52,204 nucleotides of DNA from Serratia liquefaciens (GTDB lineage Bacteria > Pseudomonadota > Gammaproteobacteria > Enterobacterales > Enterobacteriaceae), in contig JAAXZN010000069.1 in NCBI GenBank assembly GCA_012719855.1, positions 1-52,204 of the forward strand. Reading direction: 5' to 3'. Position 1 is the stretch's first letter, and every line of letters begins with the position of its first letter. This document shows positions 30,394 through 39,894 of the stretch, piece by piece. The notes under the pieces were generated by a model. It was not told the DNA's origin. It did no database searches and saw nothing but the letters and a program-made list of their open reading frames with translations. A program made the translations under genes and the position numbers.

Positions 30394-31485
30394 TTAGATA
30401 CCCAGGACTGCTTTATAAAGATCTGCAGTATTTTTAATCATTTTGTCAGCAGTAAACTTGCTAAGAAAAAGTTTTTTCGCCTCTTTTCCCATTAGCTCCC
30501 ACTGTTCTTGTGGAGTATCAGTCAAATAACTGGCAAGCATTTCTGGATACTGTAAGTCGAATAACAAACCGGTTCTGTGTTCGTCGATCATTTCTGGGAA
30601 AGAGGTGCAGTTGCTAGCAATAACTGGAAGCCCATAGCTCATGGCCTCCAGAGGTACCATAGCGAACCCCTCCCATCGACTGGGAATAACCAAAACGTCG
30701 GCATGTTGAAAATAAGGCGCAAGAGCCTCAGCTTTTAACCAACCGGTATAGGTGGGTTGAGGTACAGTTTTAGCGATTTCATCTTTACTGTGGACGCTTC
30801 CACCTACAGCAGTAAGATGGAATGGTAATCCTTTCAGCCGGGTCATCGCAGAAGCCAAAATATCGAATCCCTTCTGATAATCAAATCGACCAACGAACAA
30901 TAGGTTAATTACGTTATCCCGATAAGGACTGGCTAATTGCACTTCACTCTCTACTACAGGAACTCCATTATAAATTACATGAAGTTTATTCGAGGGGAAT
31001 CCGTATGTTATAGCTTTATCTCTCTCGTACTCGCTAACACAGATAATCGCATCAGTCATACCAATAAGCATTTTCTCAACAAAAGAGAAAATTTTTCTTT
31101 TACGTACAGAACCCTGCATCAAAAAAGAAAATGCATGAGGACAGTAAATGACTTTTGGTCGTCTTACCGGCCACAAGAAAATCAGCGCTATTCTGCCAAG
31201 TACGCCGCCAAATGTACTATGAAGATGAACAATATCAGGTTTGCTCTTAATGACCAAAGAAGCAAATCCGAAAAAGAAACGCACAAAAGAAGAAAAGTTT
31301 CGACCATCCCGGTGGAACGTAACTATGTGTTCAGGCCTGATGGAATTAACTTCCTCAACCTGGTCATCAGGTACCAAACATGTCACTGAACGGATATCAT
31401 TGCTATCCTGCTGGCTTATCATCAACTGACGTAATACCGTCGCGACGCCACCCTTAATCGTTTCCGCCGCATGCAGTACTCTCAT
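30394..31485 (-). CDS. Glycosyltransferase, GT4 family
   Basis: A 363-residue GT-B enzyme. It has RVLHAAETIKGGVATVLRQL at the N-terminus, HLHSTFGGVLGR, IYNGVPV, the donor-domain opening NLLFVGRFDYQKGFDIL, and the E-x7-E motif region VIPSRWEGFAMVPLEAMSYGLPVIAS. Its ATG overlaps the stop of the preceding GT4 gene by four bases (ATGA), so the two are translationally coupled. GDP-mannose genes directly downstream make a mannosyltransferase plausible, but donor specificity is not visible in sequence. Confidence 0.9.
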   Translation of the reverse strand: MRVLHAAETIKGGVATVLRQLMISQQDSNDIRSVTCLVPDDQVEEVNSIRPEHIVTFHRDGRNFSSFVRFFFGFASLVIKSKPDIVHLHSTFGGVLGRIALIFLWPVRRPKVIYCPHAFSFLMQGSVRKRKIFSFVEKMLIGMTDAIICVSEYERDKAITYGFPSNKLHVIYNGVPVVESEVQLASPYRDNVINLLFVGRFDYQKGFDILASAMTRLKGLPFHLTAVGGSVHSKDEIAKTVPQPTYTGWLKAEALAPYFQHADVLVIPSRWEGFAMVPLEAMSYGLPVIASNCTSFPEMIDEHRTGLLFDLQYPEMLASYLTDTPQEQWELMGKEAKKLFLSKFTADKMIKNTADLYKAVLGI

Positions 31486-32555
31486 GCTTTCCCTCCCAAG
31501 GGAGCAGATTGAATCTCACGAATGATTTGATTAACCTTTTCTGCGGAACCATGCCAAGAAAAGCGAGTGACATTCTTATCACCTTTCGCGATCAAATCAT
31601 CCCGTAAAGAGAGGTCCTCAATAATCCTCTTCATTGCTACTGCAATGTCGTCGACATTGTGCGGGTCAAAATAGAGCACGCTATCGGCCAATACCTCTGG
31701 CATCGAAGCCGCTTTTGCTGCTATCACCGGGCAGCCGCAAGCCTGAGCTTCCAGCGGTGGAATACCAAATCCCTCGTAGAATGAAGGGAAGACAAATGCC
31801 AACGCATTCTGATAAAGCTCAATCAACTGTTTATCATCTACACGACCCATAAATTCAATCGCGCCTGAACCATTAATCAATTTGCTAAAATCTTGCGCTG
31901 CAAACGTTGTTGCAGACTTACCAATAATTTTCAGAGTAATTCCTGAATCTTTATTGAGCGTTGAAAACGCTTCCAACATACCATGGAAATTCTTGTGATA
32001 ATTAGGTGAGGATACGGCAAGCAAATAATTTCCTTTGTCCCCAGCAGGTTTCTTTGAAAACTCACCGCTAACGGCATTATAAACCACGGCTATTTTATCT
32101 TTAGGACACCGATATAAATCGCTAATCTCCTCACGAGAGAAGTCACTAACAGTGATCAGCTTTTTGCTATTTTTCAGCATAATTGGAATAAGTATGCTGT
32201 AAAGCAATCTGAAATTTCGAGAAAAACTTTTTGGATATCGCTTATAAGTAACATCATGGTGGGTAACTATTTGATTGCGATAAAACACAGGTGCAGTGCT
32301 ACATAAATTCAATAGCAAAGGGGAACCTTTCTTCTTTAGATAGGTCGGGAGATCAAATTGCTCCCATAAATGCCCTTGTCGTTCACCAACTTCTTCGTAG
32401 TTAACTTTACCCAAAAATTCTTTTCTTTTAACTCCCTTTGGTACTAAAAAAATAACGTCATCACGAATATCATTAAGTGCCAAAGATATTTGTTCAGCAA
32501 AGCGCTGGACTCCAGTCAAGTCCTGAGCTAAGAAGCGTGCATTAATATAAAGCAT
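31482..32555 (-). CDS. Glycosyltransferase, GT4 family (possible mannosyltransferase)
   Basis: A 357-residue GT-B enzyme starting at the ATG at 32555 (AAGGAA upstream; a TTG at 32570 opens a slightly longer frame). Key segments are INARFLAQDLTGVQRFAEQI, THHDVTYKRYP, VSDFSREEI, VYNAVSGEF, YLLAVSSPNYHKNFHGMLEAF, and VFPSFYEGFGIPPLEAQACGCPV. The TGVQR N-terminus with the SFYEGFG donor motif is common among mannosyltransferases of the WbaZ/MtfB kind, which agrees with manB-manC nearby. Confidence 0.88.
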   Translation of the reverse strand: MLYINARFLAQDLTGVQRFAEQISLALNDIRDDVIFLVPKGVKRKEFLGKVNYEEVGERQGHLWEQFDLPTYLKKKGSPLLLNLCSTAPVFYRNQIVTHHDVTYKRYPKSFSRNFRLLYSILIPIMLKNSKKLITVSDFSREEISDLYRCPKDKIAVVYNAVSGEFSKKPAGDKGNYLLAVSSPNYHKNFHGMLEAFSTLNKDSGITLKIIGKSATTFAAQDFSKLINGSGAIEFMGRVDDKQLIELYQNALAFVFPSFYEGFGIPPLEAQACGCPVIAAKAASMPEVLADSVLYFDPHNVDDIAVAMKRIIEDLSLRDDLIAKGDKNVTRFSWHGSAEKVNQIIREIQSAPLGGKA

Positions 32556-32885
32556 AAACTTTCCTTGCAAATCGAAGTCCGAGAATACTAGAAATAAATA
32601 ATGATGAGGTTATCATTAAATAATTATATATAATTAATATCGTGTTATTTTTTAATATTATAATTTATATAATTACTCGTAAAACACCCTAGGGGGGGGG
32701 GTTTTTTTTAGATTTTTGTGTTGACCTTAAATTTCATTATTAATTGGTAGTGCAGCCTTAGTGACAAACCGAATATTACTCAGCTGGAATTGAATTAGTA
32801 CCGTAGCTCGCCAGCCGAAATCAGTGGACAGCGAGCATTACGATTTATTTTATGTGACCATCTGGTACTGGAACATCTGAAACTG
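32556..32885. other. Gene-free stretch with a G10-T8 homopolymer tract
   Basis: About 330 AT-rich bases between the galF-like stop and the next glycosyltransferase. At 32692-32701 there are ten consecutive G, directly followed by eight T (32702-32709). AAAACACCC just to the left could pair with part of the tract, but the loop would be only two bases, so it is a poor terminator. The run is of a length prone to slippage, inside a presumed operon. Confidence 0.5.
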
Positions 32886-33779
32886 TTACGCTACGAACTC
32901 TTCCAACCATCGACGGAATGCTTCACCTTGTTGCGGATGACGCAATCCATAGGTGACAAACGCACGCAGATATCCCATCTTTTCACCGCAGTTGAAAGTA
33001 TCACCCACCAACCTCAGTACATCGACAGGGTGCTCTTTCAGCAGACCGGAGATAGCATCCGTTAACTGAATTCGTCCCCATGCCCCCGGTTGGGTGTTCT
33101 CCAGCACCGGCCAGATTTCAGCAGATAATACATATCTGCCCACAGCAGAATAGTTAGAGTTCAACATGACTTCTTGACCCGGCTTCTCAATGATCGACGT
33201 CATTCGGCTGCTTTCCCCTGGCCGCAAGTTTTGGTTCTCACAACTCACGACGGAATAATTGTGCAGCGCTTCAGCATCCGCCTCCTGAACCAACACCTGA
33301 CTGATGCCTGTTTCTTCAAAACGGGCAATCATTTGCGCCAGGTTGTCCTTTTTAGCATCCGCCGTAGCGTCGTCCAGCAAAACATCTGGATGAATGACGA
33401 CAAATGGCGACTCCCCCAACAACGGCTTGGCACAGAGTACCGCGTGCCCAAGCCCCTTGGCCTGACCTTGACGTATGTGCATCAACTTCACGCCTTTGGG
33501 GCAAATCGACTGCACTTCATCGAGCAACTGACGTTTGACCCGAGCCTCCAGCATTGCCTCAAGCTCGAATGAGGTATCGAAGTGGTTCTCTATCGCATTT
33601 TTGGATGAATGCGTAACCAGGATTATTTCTTTGATACCCGCAGCCGCGCACTCGCCCACGATGTATTGAATCAGTGGCTTATCAACAACAGGCAACATTT
33701 CCTTGGGGATGGCTTTTGTTGCAGGCAGCATACGCATACCTAATCCGGCAACAGGTATGACAGCTTTCAACTTGGTCAT
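32886..33779 (-). CDS. galF: GalF-type UTP-glucose-1-phosphate uridylyltransferase homologue
   Basis: A 297-residue nucleotidyltransferase-like protein, the exact length of E. coli GalF. It resembles GalF more than GalU: the nucleotide loop reads [11 protein letters not shown] (Met where GalU has Thr), and the C-terminal half has [13 protein letters not shown] and [18 protein letters not shown]. GalF has little or no catalytic activity and is thought to modulate GalU. The ATG at 33779 with AAAGGTG is preferred to a GTG three codons upstream. It lies 54 bp after a GalU-type paralogue, forming a tandem pair. Confidence 0.88.
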   Translation of the reverse strand: MTKLKAVIPVAGLGMRMLPATKAIPKEMLPVVDKPLIQYIVGECAAAGIKEIILVTHSSKNAIENHFDTSFELEAMLEARVKRQLLDEVQSICPKGVKLMHIRQGQAKGLGHAVLCAKPLLGESPFVVIHPDVLLDDATADAKKDNLAQMIARFEETGISQVLVQEADAEALHNYSVVSCENQNLRPGESSRMTSIIEKPGQEVMLNSNYSAVGRYVLSAEIWPVLENTQPGAWGRIQLTDAISGLLKEHPVDVLRLVGDTFNCGEKMGYLRAFVTYGLRHPQQGEAFRRWLEEFVA

Positions 33780-33833
33780 CAGATTCACCTTTCACATCGC
33801 TAATAATCTGCCACAGCATGCGGCAATGTTGAG

Positions 33834-34730
33834 TTAAACTTTTACTTGCTCTTTAAGCCAACGACTGAAGGCTTCACCTTCCGTTGCATGACGAACACCA
33901 TATTGAACAAAGGCTTTCATATAACCCAGTTTGTCTCCACAATCATGCGATTTCCCATTCATGTGGAAGGCCTCTACCGATTGTTGTTGCATCAGCATAG
34001 CAATCGCATCAGTCAGTTGGATCTCATTACCTGCACCTGCTGGCGTTTTTTCCAGCAAACCCCATATATCGGCAGAAAGGACATAGCGTCCCACTACGGC
34101 CAGATTTGAAGGAGCCTCCTCGCGTGCGGGTTTTTCTACGATAGCCGACATCGCTGTGCTTTCTCCCGCATGCAGAGTCGCTCCACCGCAATCCACAACC
34201 CCGTATTTAGAGACGTCTTCTTCAGGAACCGGTTCCACCATTATCTGGCTAACGCCCGTCTCATCAAATCGAGCCAGCATTTTAGCCAGGTTATCCCGGG
34301 TTGGATCGCAAGTAGTATCATCAAGCAATACATCAGGCAAAACCACCACGAAAGGCTCATCACCCACCATAGGTTTAGCACAAAGCACGGCGTGGCCTAA
34401 CCCTTTAGCTTGTCCCTGACGGACTTGCATAACGGTCACATCAGGCTGGCAAATTGTCTGAATTTCTTCCAACAATTGACGCTTAACACGAGACTCAAGC
34501 ATTGCTTCCAGCTCGAACGACGTATCAAAATGGTTCTCTATTGCATTTTTTGACGAATGAGTAACCAAAATAATATCTTTGATGCCCGCCGCTACACACT
34601 CATTCACGATATACTGAATTAAAGGCTTATCCACTACTGGCAGCATCTCTTTCGGGATAGCTTTCGTAGCAGGTAACATGCGGGTGCCTAAACCTGCAAC
34701 TGGGATCACAGCTTTGATTCTTCTTTTCAT
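33834..34730 (-). CDS. galU: UTP-glucose-1-phosphate uridylyltransferase (GalU-type)
   Basis: A 298-residue enzyme forming UDP-glucose. The active nucleotide-binding loop [19 protein letters not shown] is intact, with [36 protein letters not shown], and the GalU-like ending [11 protein letters not shown] and [19 protein letters not shown]. The frame is open to 34772, but the ATG at 34730 begins at the conserved N-terminus. It is tandem with the galF-like gene. A further decayed copy of this family lies at 49336. Confidence 0.9.
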   Translation of the reverse strand: MKRRIKAVIPVAGLGTRMLPATKAIPKEMLPVVDKPLIQYIVNECVAAGIKDIILVTHSSKNAIENHFDTSFELEAMLESRVKRQLLEEIQTICQPDVTVMQVRQGQAKGLGHAVLCAKPMVGDEPFVVVLPDVLLDDTTCDPTRDNLAKMLARFDETGVSQIMVEPVPEEDVSKYGVVDCGGATLHAGESTAMSAIVEKPAREEAPSNLAVVGRYVLSADIWGLLEKTPAGAGNEIQLTDAIAMLMQQQSVEAFHMNGKSHDCGDKLGYMKAFVQYGVRHATEGEAFSRWLKEQVKV

Positions 34731-34900
34731 AATATCCGTCCAAGTAAAACATAGTGCCACGAGGCACAGCATTTTTCAGCACAACCCCATGATTGACCCA
34801 AAATCTCAGAACAGTCACCAACCCATTCCAATTATGTTTCATCTCAGTGCTTGATTCAAAGGGTCGCAAACAGGTTATGGCTAGAACGACACACAGTATG

Positions 34901-35962
34901 TCAGCTAACTAACTCATTATATTTACTAAATATTTTATCAACTTTCTTCAGATCAAACGTCACATTTTCCAACGAACTAACCTGGTTAAGTGCAGCGACA
35001 AAGTCTTGCTTCAAGTCACAAATTCGCCCATTTTCATCATTAATGATTTCATTAATGCCGCCCGGGTAGTTATTCGCCAGCACCGGAGTACCACACAATA
35101 ATGACTCGATTACCACATTCGGGTAGCCTTCCCAGCGAGAACTTGAAACAAATACATTAGCCTCACGCATAAAACGATAAGGATTATCTGTACTGTTTAT
35201 AAATGTAACCCGCGACTCCAGCTTCAGTTGGCTGCGTAAATCGAGCAACGCCTGCTTGTCTTCCCCTTCACCAATAATGGTCAAGTGATATCGCTCATCA
35301 CTAACTTTCGCAAACTCATTCAGCAACAGATCAAAACCTTTTTGATACGTCATCCGCCCAATGCTCAGGAGGTTAATTTTCGTCCTGTCAAAGCAAGGCT
35401 CCCCGTCACGCAGTGAGAGTTCGGTGATATAGCGATAATCGAGAGGGTTATTAATCTTAACAATTTTATCGGCTGGGATATTAAAATTATTAATCAGATC
35501 AGATCTCATATCGTCACTCTGTGCGACAATATAATCATAATTCTTATAAGTTCTGTTATAGAGGAATTTTACGACGGCACTTTTTTCGAAGAGACTGGGA
35601 AGGTTTGACTCTCTGGCGATTGTTTTTACTCGCTTACCAAACAGGAATAAAAACGGCGATATCACCGCATTAGAAGTTCCTGAACTGATAAAAATCGTAC
35701 TGACTTTTTTTTCTTTGCACACCCGACGAATCCCGGTCAGGATCTTGGGAAAAGAGAATCTAGCGCGGCCTGAGATATTTAAATAGGTTACTTCCACATC
35801 GGGACGGAGCTCTTTCACCAACACGTTCAGGTCGGGATCATTTTTGTACAGCAGCAACATCGGTCTAAAACGTGCTCTGTCGAGGTTATTCAACAGAGTA
35901 AAAATCACCCGATCAGCGCCGGTTAGCCCTAAAATAGGCATGACAAAGAGAATGTTCTTCAC
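34901..35962 (-). CDS. Glycosyltransferase, GT4 family, first gene after JUMPStart
   Basis: A 353-residue GT-B enzyme. The N-terminus ILFVMPILGLTGADRVIFTLL, the TIARESNLPS segment, INLLSIGRMTYQKGFDLLLNEF at the start of the donor domain, and VSSSRWEGYPNVVIESLLCGTPV with NYPGGINEII are classic GT4 motifs. It is the promoter-proximal gene of the minus-strand capsule locus, about 170 bp after the JUMPStart/ops element, and is followed by galU and galF. Having a glycosyltransferase ahead of galF is atypical, since galF usually leads such operons. Confidence 0.9.
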   Translation of the reverse strand: MKNILFVMPILGLTGADRVIFTLLNNLDRARFRPMLLLYKNDPDLNVLVKELRPDVEVTYLNISGRARFSFPKILTGIRRVCKEKKVSTIFISSGTSNAVISPFLFLFGKRVKTIARESNLPSLFEKSAVVKFLYNRTYKNYDYIVAQSDDMRSDLINNFNIPADKIVKINNPLDYRYITELSLRDGEPCFDRTKINLLSIGRMTYQKGFDLLLNEFAKVSDERYHLTIIGEGEDKQALLDLRSQLKLESRVTFINSTDNPYRFMREANVFVSSSRWEGYPNVVIESLLCGTPVLANNYPGGINEIINDENGRICDLKQDFVAALNQVSSLENVTFDLKKVDKIFSKYNELVS

Positions 35963-36135
35963 TACCTGAAACCTCGTTGTAGATACATGTTAAACAGCCC
36001 ACCAGAGATAAAATGCGCTCTATCGCCCCGAGAAATGCTTTATTCCGCCCCTGGATTTTCCCAATCTTTTCCCGTTAAAGCCTTGCAACGATGCATGTCT
36101 CCCTACACCCTAAGCGATACCAGAGCAACGTTTTG

Positions 36136-36174
36136 CCACGCTACCGCCCTTGGCTTTCAGCTACCAATGCACCG
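36136..36174 (-). promoter_or_regulatory. JUMPStart element with ops site (capsule locus)
   Basis: On the minus strand, ATTGGTAGCTGAAAGCCAAG is followed by the ops core GGCGGTAGC (36140-36148) and GTGG. This closely follows the 39-bp JUMPStart consensus and sits about 175 bp before the first glycosyltransferase start. RfaH-dependent anti-termination of the long minus-strand operon is expected. Confidence 0.92.
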
Positions 36175-36728
36175 TCATCGTTCTCTATGGGGTAATAAGT
36201 AAGCTCAGTTGCACTCTTGTGGTAATGAAGCTCCATGATCTTTGCTAAGCGATACTCTGGTCACAGAAAAACAAAAAAGCGCCTTCTTATAACCAAACTT
36301 TGATACTTGTAAATGTTTATGTAGCTAAGATTCTTATACTATTGCCTTATCGATACAAGCCTAAGATACCCGTTAGATGTCCTTTTCAGAATAAGACTAC
36401 CCACGAGGACTGACTGAACAAAGTGTAGCAGTCAATGTAATCTATAACAGTATGATTTTTAAAAATTATATTAACGATGATTTTATCATCAGGTACCTGA
36501 AGCCACGCTCTAACCACAAGCTCTCTTTTTCAGAGAATCACTTATTTCTTACAACAGTTCATTCTGAAAGCCCTTTATTGGGGCGATTTTTTATGCATTA
36601 CTTTGGCAATTCCCTTCATTCCTCGCGCTACTCATAGCGGCGACGGTTTTAAAGTTGAATTTTCCCGGCTCAACACCCATCATTCGCATGCGGGATAAGC
36701 CGTCGAACTTACAGGTGAAATTGGGCGT
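36175..36728. other. Divergent intergenic region between the capsule locus and yegH
   Basis: About 550 AT-rich bases with no gene. It must hold the promoter of the minus-strand capsule transcript and that of yegH on the plus strand. A GCCC...GGGC hairpin followed by six T (36570-36592) is a weak terminator candidate on the plus strand. Confidence 0.45.
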
Positions 36729-38315
36729 ATGGAATGGATCGCGGATCCAACAATTTGGGCCGGCCTGGCCACTCTGGTCGTGCTGGAAATCGTTCTGGGT
36801 ATAGACAACCTTATCTTTATCGCCATTCTGGCGGAAAAACTACCTAAACATCAGAGAGATAAGGCCCGTGTCGTTGGCCTGCTGCTGGCATTGCTGATGC
36901 GTTTGGCCCTGTTGGCCTCCATCTCATGGTTGGCCACGCTGACCCAACCGCTGTTTTTTGCCGCCGGACATCCGTTTAGCGGTCGCGACCTGATCATGCT
37001 GATTGGGGGTATCTTCCTGCTGTTCAAAGCCACGATGGAGCTTAACGAACGGCTGGAGGGTAAAGATGAAGAGCAGCATGGCTCTCGCAAGGGTGCCCGC
37101 TTCTGGCCGGTGGTGGCACAAATCGTGGTGTTGGATGCGGTCTTCTCGCTCGACTCGGTGATCACCGCCGTCGGTATGGTCGATCATCTGGCCGTCATGA
37201 TGATTGCGGTTTGTATCGCTATCGGCTTGATGTTGCTGGCCAGCAAACCCTTAACGCGCTTCGTCAACGCCCACCCGACAATCGTCATCCTGTGCCTGAG
37301 CTTCCTGCTTATGATCGGCTTTAGCCTGGTCGCTGAGGGCTTCGGCTACCATATTCCAAAAGGCTATTTGTACGCTGCCATTGGTTTCTCGGTGATGATC
37401 GAAGCGTTGAATCAGCTCTCACAGTTCAATCGCCGCCGCTTTCTTTCCAAAGTGCGGCCATTGCGCGAACGGACGGCAGAGGCCGTGCTGCGCATGCTGA
37501 GCGGCAAGCATGAAGAAGCGGAAGTCGACAGCCACTCAGCCAACCTGCTGGCCGACAGCGACAGTGAGAGCGGCGAGATTTTCAATCAGCAGGAACGCCA
37601 CATGATCGAACGCGTGTTGGGTATGGCACAGCGCACGGTAAGCAGCATCATGACCTCCCGCCATGATGTGGAATACCTTGAGCTGAATGACCCACAGGAA
37701 AAGCTGACCCAACTGCTGGAAAAAAACCAGCATACGCGTATCGTTGTGGTGGAAAACAGTGCCAGCGATGAACCGCTCGGCGTCATTCACACCATTGACG
37801 TGTTGAAACAGCAACTGACCCAGGCCCCGCTAGATTTACGCGCGCTGGTGCTGCAGCCGCTGATTTTCCCCGAGCAGTTAACCCTGTTGAGTGCGCTGGA
37901 GCAATTCCGTCAGGCGCAGACACATTTCGCCTTCGTGGTCGATGAATTCGGCTCGGTAGAAGGGATCGTCACGCTGACTGATGTGATGGAAACCATCGCC
38001 GGTAACCTGCCGGAAGCCGGTGAGGAAGTGGATGCCCGGCATGACATCCAGCAAAATGAGGATGGCAGTTGGACTGCCAACGGCTATATGCCGCTGGAAG
38101 ATTTGGTGTTGTATCTGCCGTTGCCGTTGGAAGACAAGCGTGAGTATCACACGCTGGCCGGCTTGTTAATGGAGCACAGCCAGCGTATTCCTCAGGAAGG
38201 TGAGCAGTTGCAAATCGGTGACTACCTGTTTGAACCGCTGGAAGTCAGCAGCCACCGTATCTTGAAAGTGAAAATCACCCCGCTGTCGGTGCCAGAGCCG
38301 GACTACGAGGTGTAA
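36729..38315 (+). CDS. yegH: TerC/CBS/CorC-domain inner membrane protein YegH
   Basis: A 528-residue protein orthologous to E. coli YegH (about 527). The N-terminal TerC-like membrane domain has [50 protein letters not shown] and [25 protein letters not shown]; the Asp-bearing helices suggest cation handling. Two CBS domains follow ([42 protein letters not shown]), then a C-terminal CorC/HlyC transporter-associated domain. Its place next to polysaccharide genes and asmA is conserved in enterics. The transported ion is unknown. Confidence 0.93.
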   Translation: MEWIADPTIWAGLATLVVLEIVLGIDNLIFIAILAEKLPKHQRDKARVVGLLLALLMRLALLASISWLATLTQPLFFAAGHPFSGRDLIMLIGGIFLLFKATMELNERLEGKDEEQHGSRKGARFWPVVAQIVVLDAVFSLDSVITAVGMVDHLAVMMIAVCIAIGLMLLASKPLTRFVNAHPTIVILCLSFLLMIGFSLVAEGFGYHIPKGYLYAAIGFSVMIEALNQLSQFNRRRFLSKVRPLRERTAEAVLRMLSGKHEEAEVDSHSANLLADSDSESGEIFNQQERHMIERVLGMAQRTVSSIMTSRHDVEYLELNDPQEKLTQLLEKNQHTRIVVVENSASDEPLGVIHTIDVLKQQLTQAPLDLRALVLQPLIFPEQLTLLSALEQFRQAQTHFAFVVDEFGSVEGIVTLTDVMETIAGNLPEAGEEVDARHDIQQNEDGSWTANGYMPLEDLVLYLPLPLEDKREYHTLAGLLMEHSQRIPQEGEQLQIGDYLFEPLEVSSHRILKVKITPLSVPEPDYEV

Positions 38316-38318
38316 AGA

Positions 38319-38345
38319 CCGGCCGGGTATAACCCGGCCTCTTTT
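38319..38345. terminator. Intrinsic terminator between converging yegH and dcuC
   Basis: GGCCGGGT-ATA-ACCCGGCC is followed by TCTTTT. The hairpin begins four bases after the yegH stop and touches the dcuC stop codon, so it serves yegH and probably both converging genes. Confidence 0.85.
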
Positions 38346-39702
38346 ATAAATGCTGGGGAACCAGCAACTCCGTCGCCACAATCACCACGATCAAACCGAC
38401 AATGACCGGCACCGAAGTGCGTTTTACCACTTCAAAAGGCGAGATTTTTGCCATGCCGGACACCGCAACCACCACGCCAGAAACCGGCGACAGGGTACGC
38501 CCTAGATTTGAAGCCTGCAGCATTGGGATCACCAGATACGCCGGATTGACCCCCATCTGCGCCGCCAGCTTGGGAATAAGCTCAACGAAAGCATAGAAAG
38601 GTGCGTTCCCCGAACCGGTCGTCATGGCCGCCAGCATGGTAATCACCACCAGTACCAGCATCATGATAATGCCACCGGTACCGAACGACTGCGCCAGACT
38701 GATAAGCCCGCTGATAAACCCGACGGTGCTAAGCCCCTGAGCGAAAACCCCGGCGGCTACCAACAGCATCACGACGCTGGCAAAAGCATCCGCCATACCG
38801 CGATAGGCTACCTCCAATCCGGTAAACACCTGTTTGGCGCTGAAACTGCGCAGGAATTCGATGACCGCCGCCAGCAACATACATCCCACCAACACAGTGA
38901 TGATATGCAGTTCCGGCCCCCATTTACCGTCAAATACCAACACCCCGAGGATCGGGGTGAAAGGCAGCACGGCGTAGAACCCCGGTGCGTGAGTAGTGAT
39001 TTCGCTCACGTCCATAATGTGATGTTGTTCGTTGTTCTTTTTGTCCAGATAGCGCTGCCAGAAGAAATGCGCGATGGCCATGCAGACAATGGCTGCAATG
39101 GAAATGGGCAAAGTGGTTTTAAAAGCAAAATCGACCAGCGGCATTTCCGCCGCCTTGGCGGCCAACACCACGTCTCCCGAGGTGGGCGCCAGGATAATCG
39201 CCGCAGGCGAAGCACAGATAGCCGCCGCTGCACCACGACTGATGCCGACGTTAACCATCAACGGGAATAGCGTCGCCATCAGCAACACGCCCAGACCAGT
39301 CGCGGACGACACCGCCAGTGACATCAGGCTAGCGACAAAGTAGGCTGCCACCATTAAAAGATAGGGAGAGTTGATCATCTGCAATGGACGTGAGGCCAAC
39401 TTTACGACCACATCATTAGCACCAATGTGCGTCATATAAGCGGCAAAACCACACAGCATCATGATCATCATGCCAAGATCGCCACCGCGGCTCATCAGCA
39501 AGATTTTGACGTACTCAATGATGTCGGTCGCTCGCCATCCGGTAGAGGCGGCACTGGCAGGCAACAGGCTTTTGCCCATCAGGGCGCTGATTGCCAACAG
39601 CAATAAGCCCCCCACCATCAACACCCCGGTAGCGGAGTAGCCCTTGATGATGTAGCGGCCAACGCCCGCCGCGACGACCGCCCCAATCAGAAGCTCTATC
39701 AT
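38344..39702 (-). CDS. dcuC: Anaerobic C4-dicarboxylate transporter DcuC
   Basis: A 452-residue inner-membrane transporter with about 12 hydrophobic helices, of the DcuC family that exports succinate and exchanges fumarate/succinate in anaerobic growth. Family segments include AAAICASPAAIILAPTSGDVVLAAK, MTTGSGNAPFYAFVELIPKLA, and LQASNLGRTLSPVSGVVVAV. ATG at 39702 has GAGGGA upstream. A possible FNR site lies upstream (39796-39809). In E. coli dcuC is elsewhere, so its presence between yegH and asmA is a local feature. Confidence 0.92.
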   Translation of the reverse strand: MIELLIGAVVAAGVGRYIIKGYSATGVLMVGGLLLLAISALMGKSLLPASAASTGWRATDIIEYVKILLMSRGGDLGMMIMMLCGFAAYMTHIGANDVVVKLASRPLQMINSPYLLMVAAYFVASLMSLAVSSATGLGVLLMATLFPLMVNVGISRGAAAAICASPAAIILAPTSGDVVLAAKAAEMPLVDFAFKTTLPISIAAIVCMAIAHFFWQRYLDKKNNEQHHIMDVSEITTHAPGFYAVLPFTPILGVLVFDGKWGPELHIITVLVGCMLLAAVIEFLRSFSAKQVFTGLEVAYRGMADAFASVVMLLVAAGVFAQGLSTVGFISGLISLAQSFGTGGIIMMLVLVVITMLAAMTTGSGNAPFYAFVELIPKLAAQMGVNPAYLVIPMLQASNLGRTLSPVSGVVVAVSGMAKISPFEVVKRTSVPVIVGLIVVIVATELLVPQHL

Positions 39703-39795
39703 ATTCCCTCAACTTATCATTATCGTTATTGACCATGCCAAAGCGTATAAATCGCTTTACTGCGCACACTCTGCACAAACTCAACCAAATGCATC

Positions 39796-39809
39796 ATGAT
39801 GTTAGTCAA
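39796..39809 (-). promoter_or_regulatory. Candidate FNR binding site upstream of dcuC
   Basis: The minus strand reads TTGACTAACATCAT, matching the FNR consensus TTGAT-N4-ATCAA at eight of ten positions. A TTTATA at 39746-39751 could be the -10, which would place the site near -61, a known activating position. DcuC of E. coli is FNR-activated. Placement is inferred. Confidence 0.4.
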
Positions 39810-39856
39810 TGTTACAGGAGGAAATTATTGGGGGAGAAACACTTTACGGGGTTTAT

Positions 39857-39884
39857 CAAAAATGCGGGCCGAGAACCGACCCGC
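39857..39884 (-). terminator. Intrinsic terminator after asmA
   Basis: On the minus strand GCGGGTCGG-TTCT-CGGCCCGC (one mismatch) is followed by ATTTTT, 10 bp past the asmA stop. Confidence 0.85.
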
Positions 39885-39894
39885 ACAGTTAGGA

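Noticed and set aside
32685-32709. Intrinsic terminator formed by the CCC and G10 run before T8
   Set aside because: The possible stem leaves a two-base loop and would face away from the minus-strand operon, so it is a poor terminator.
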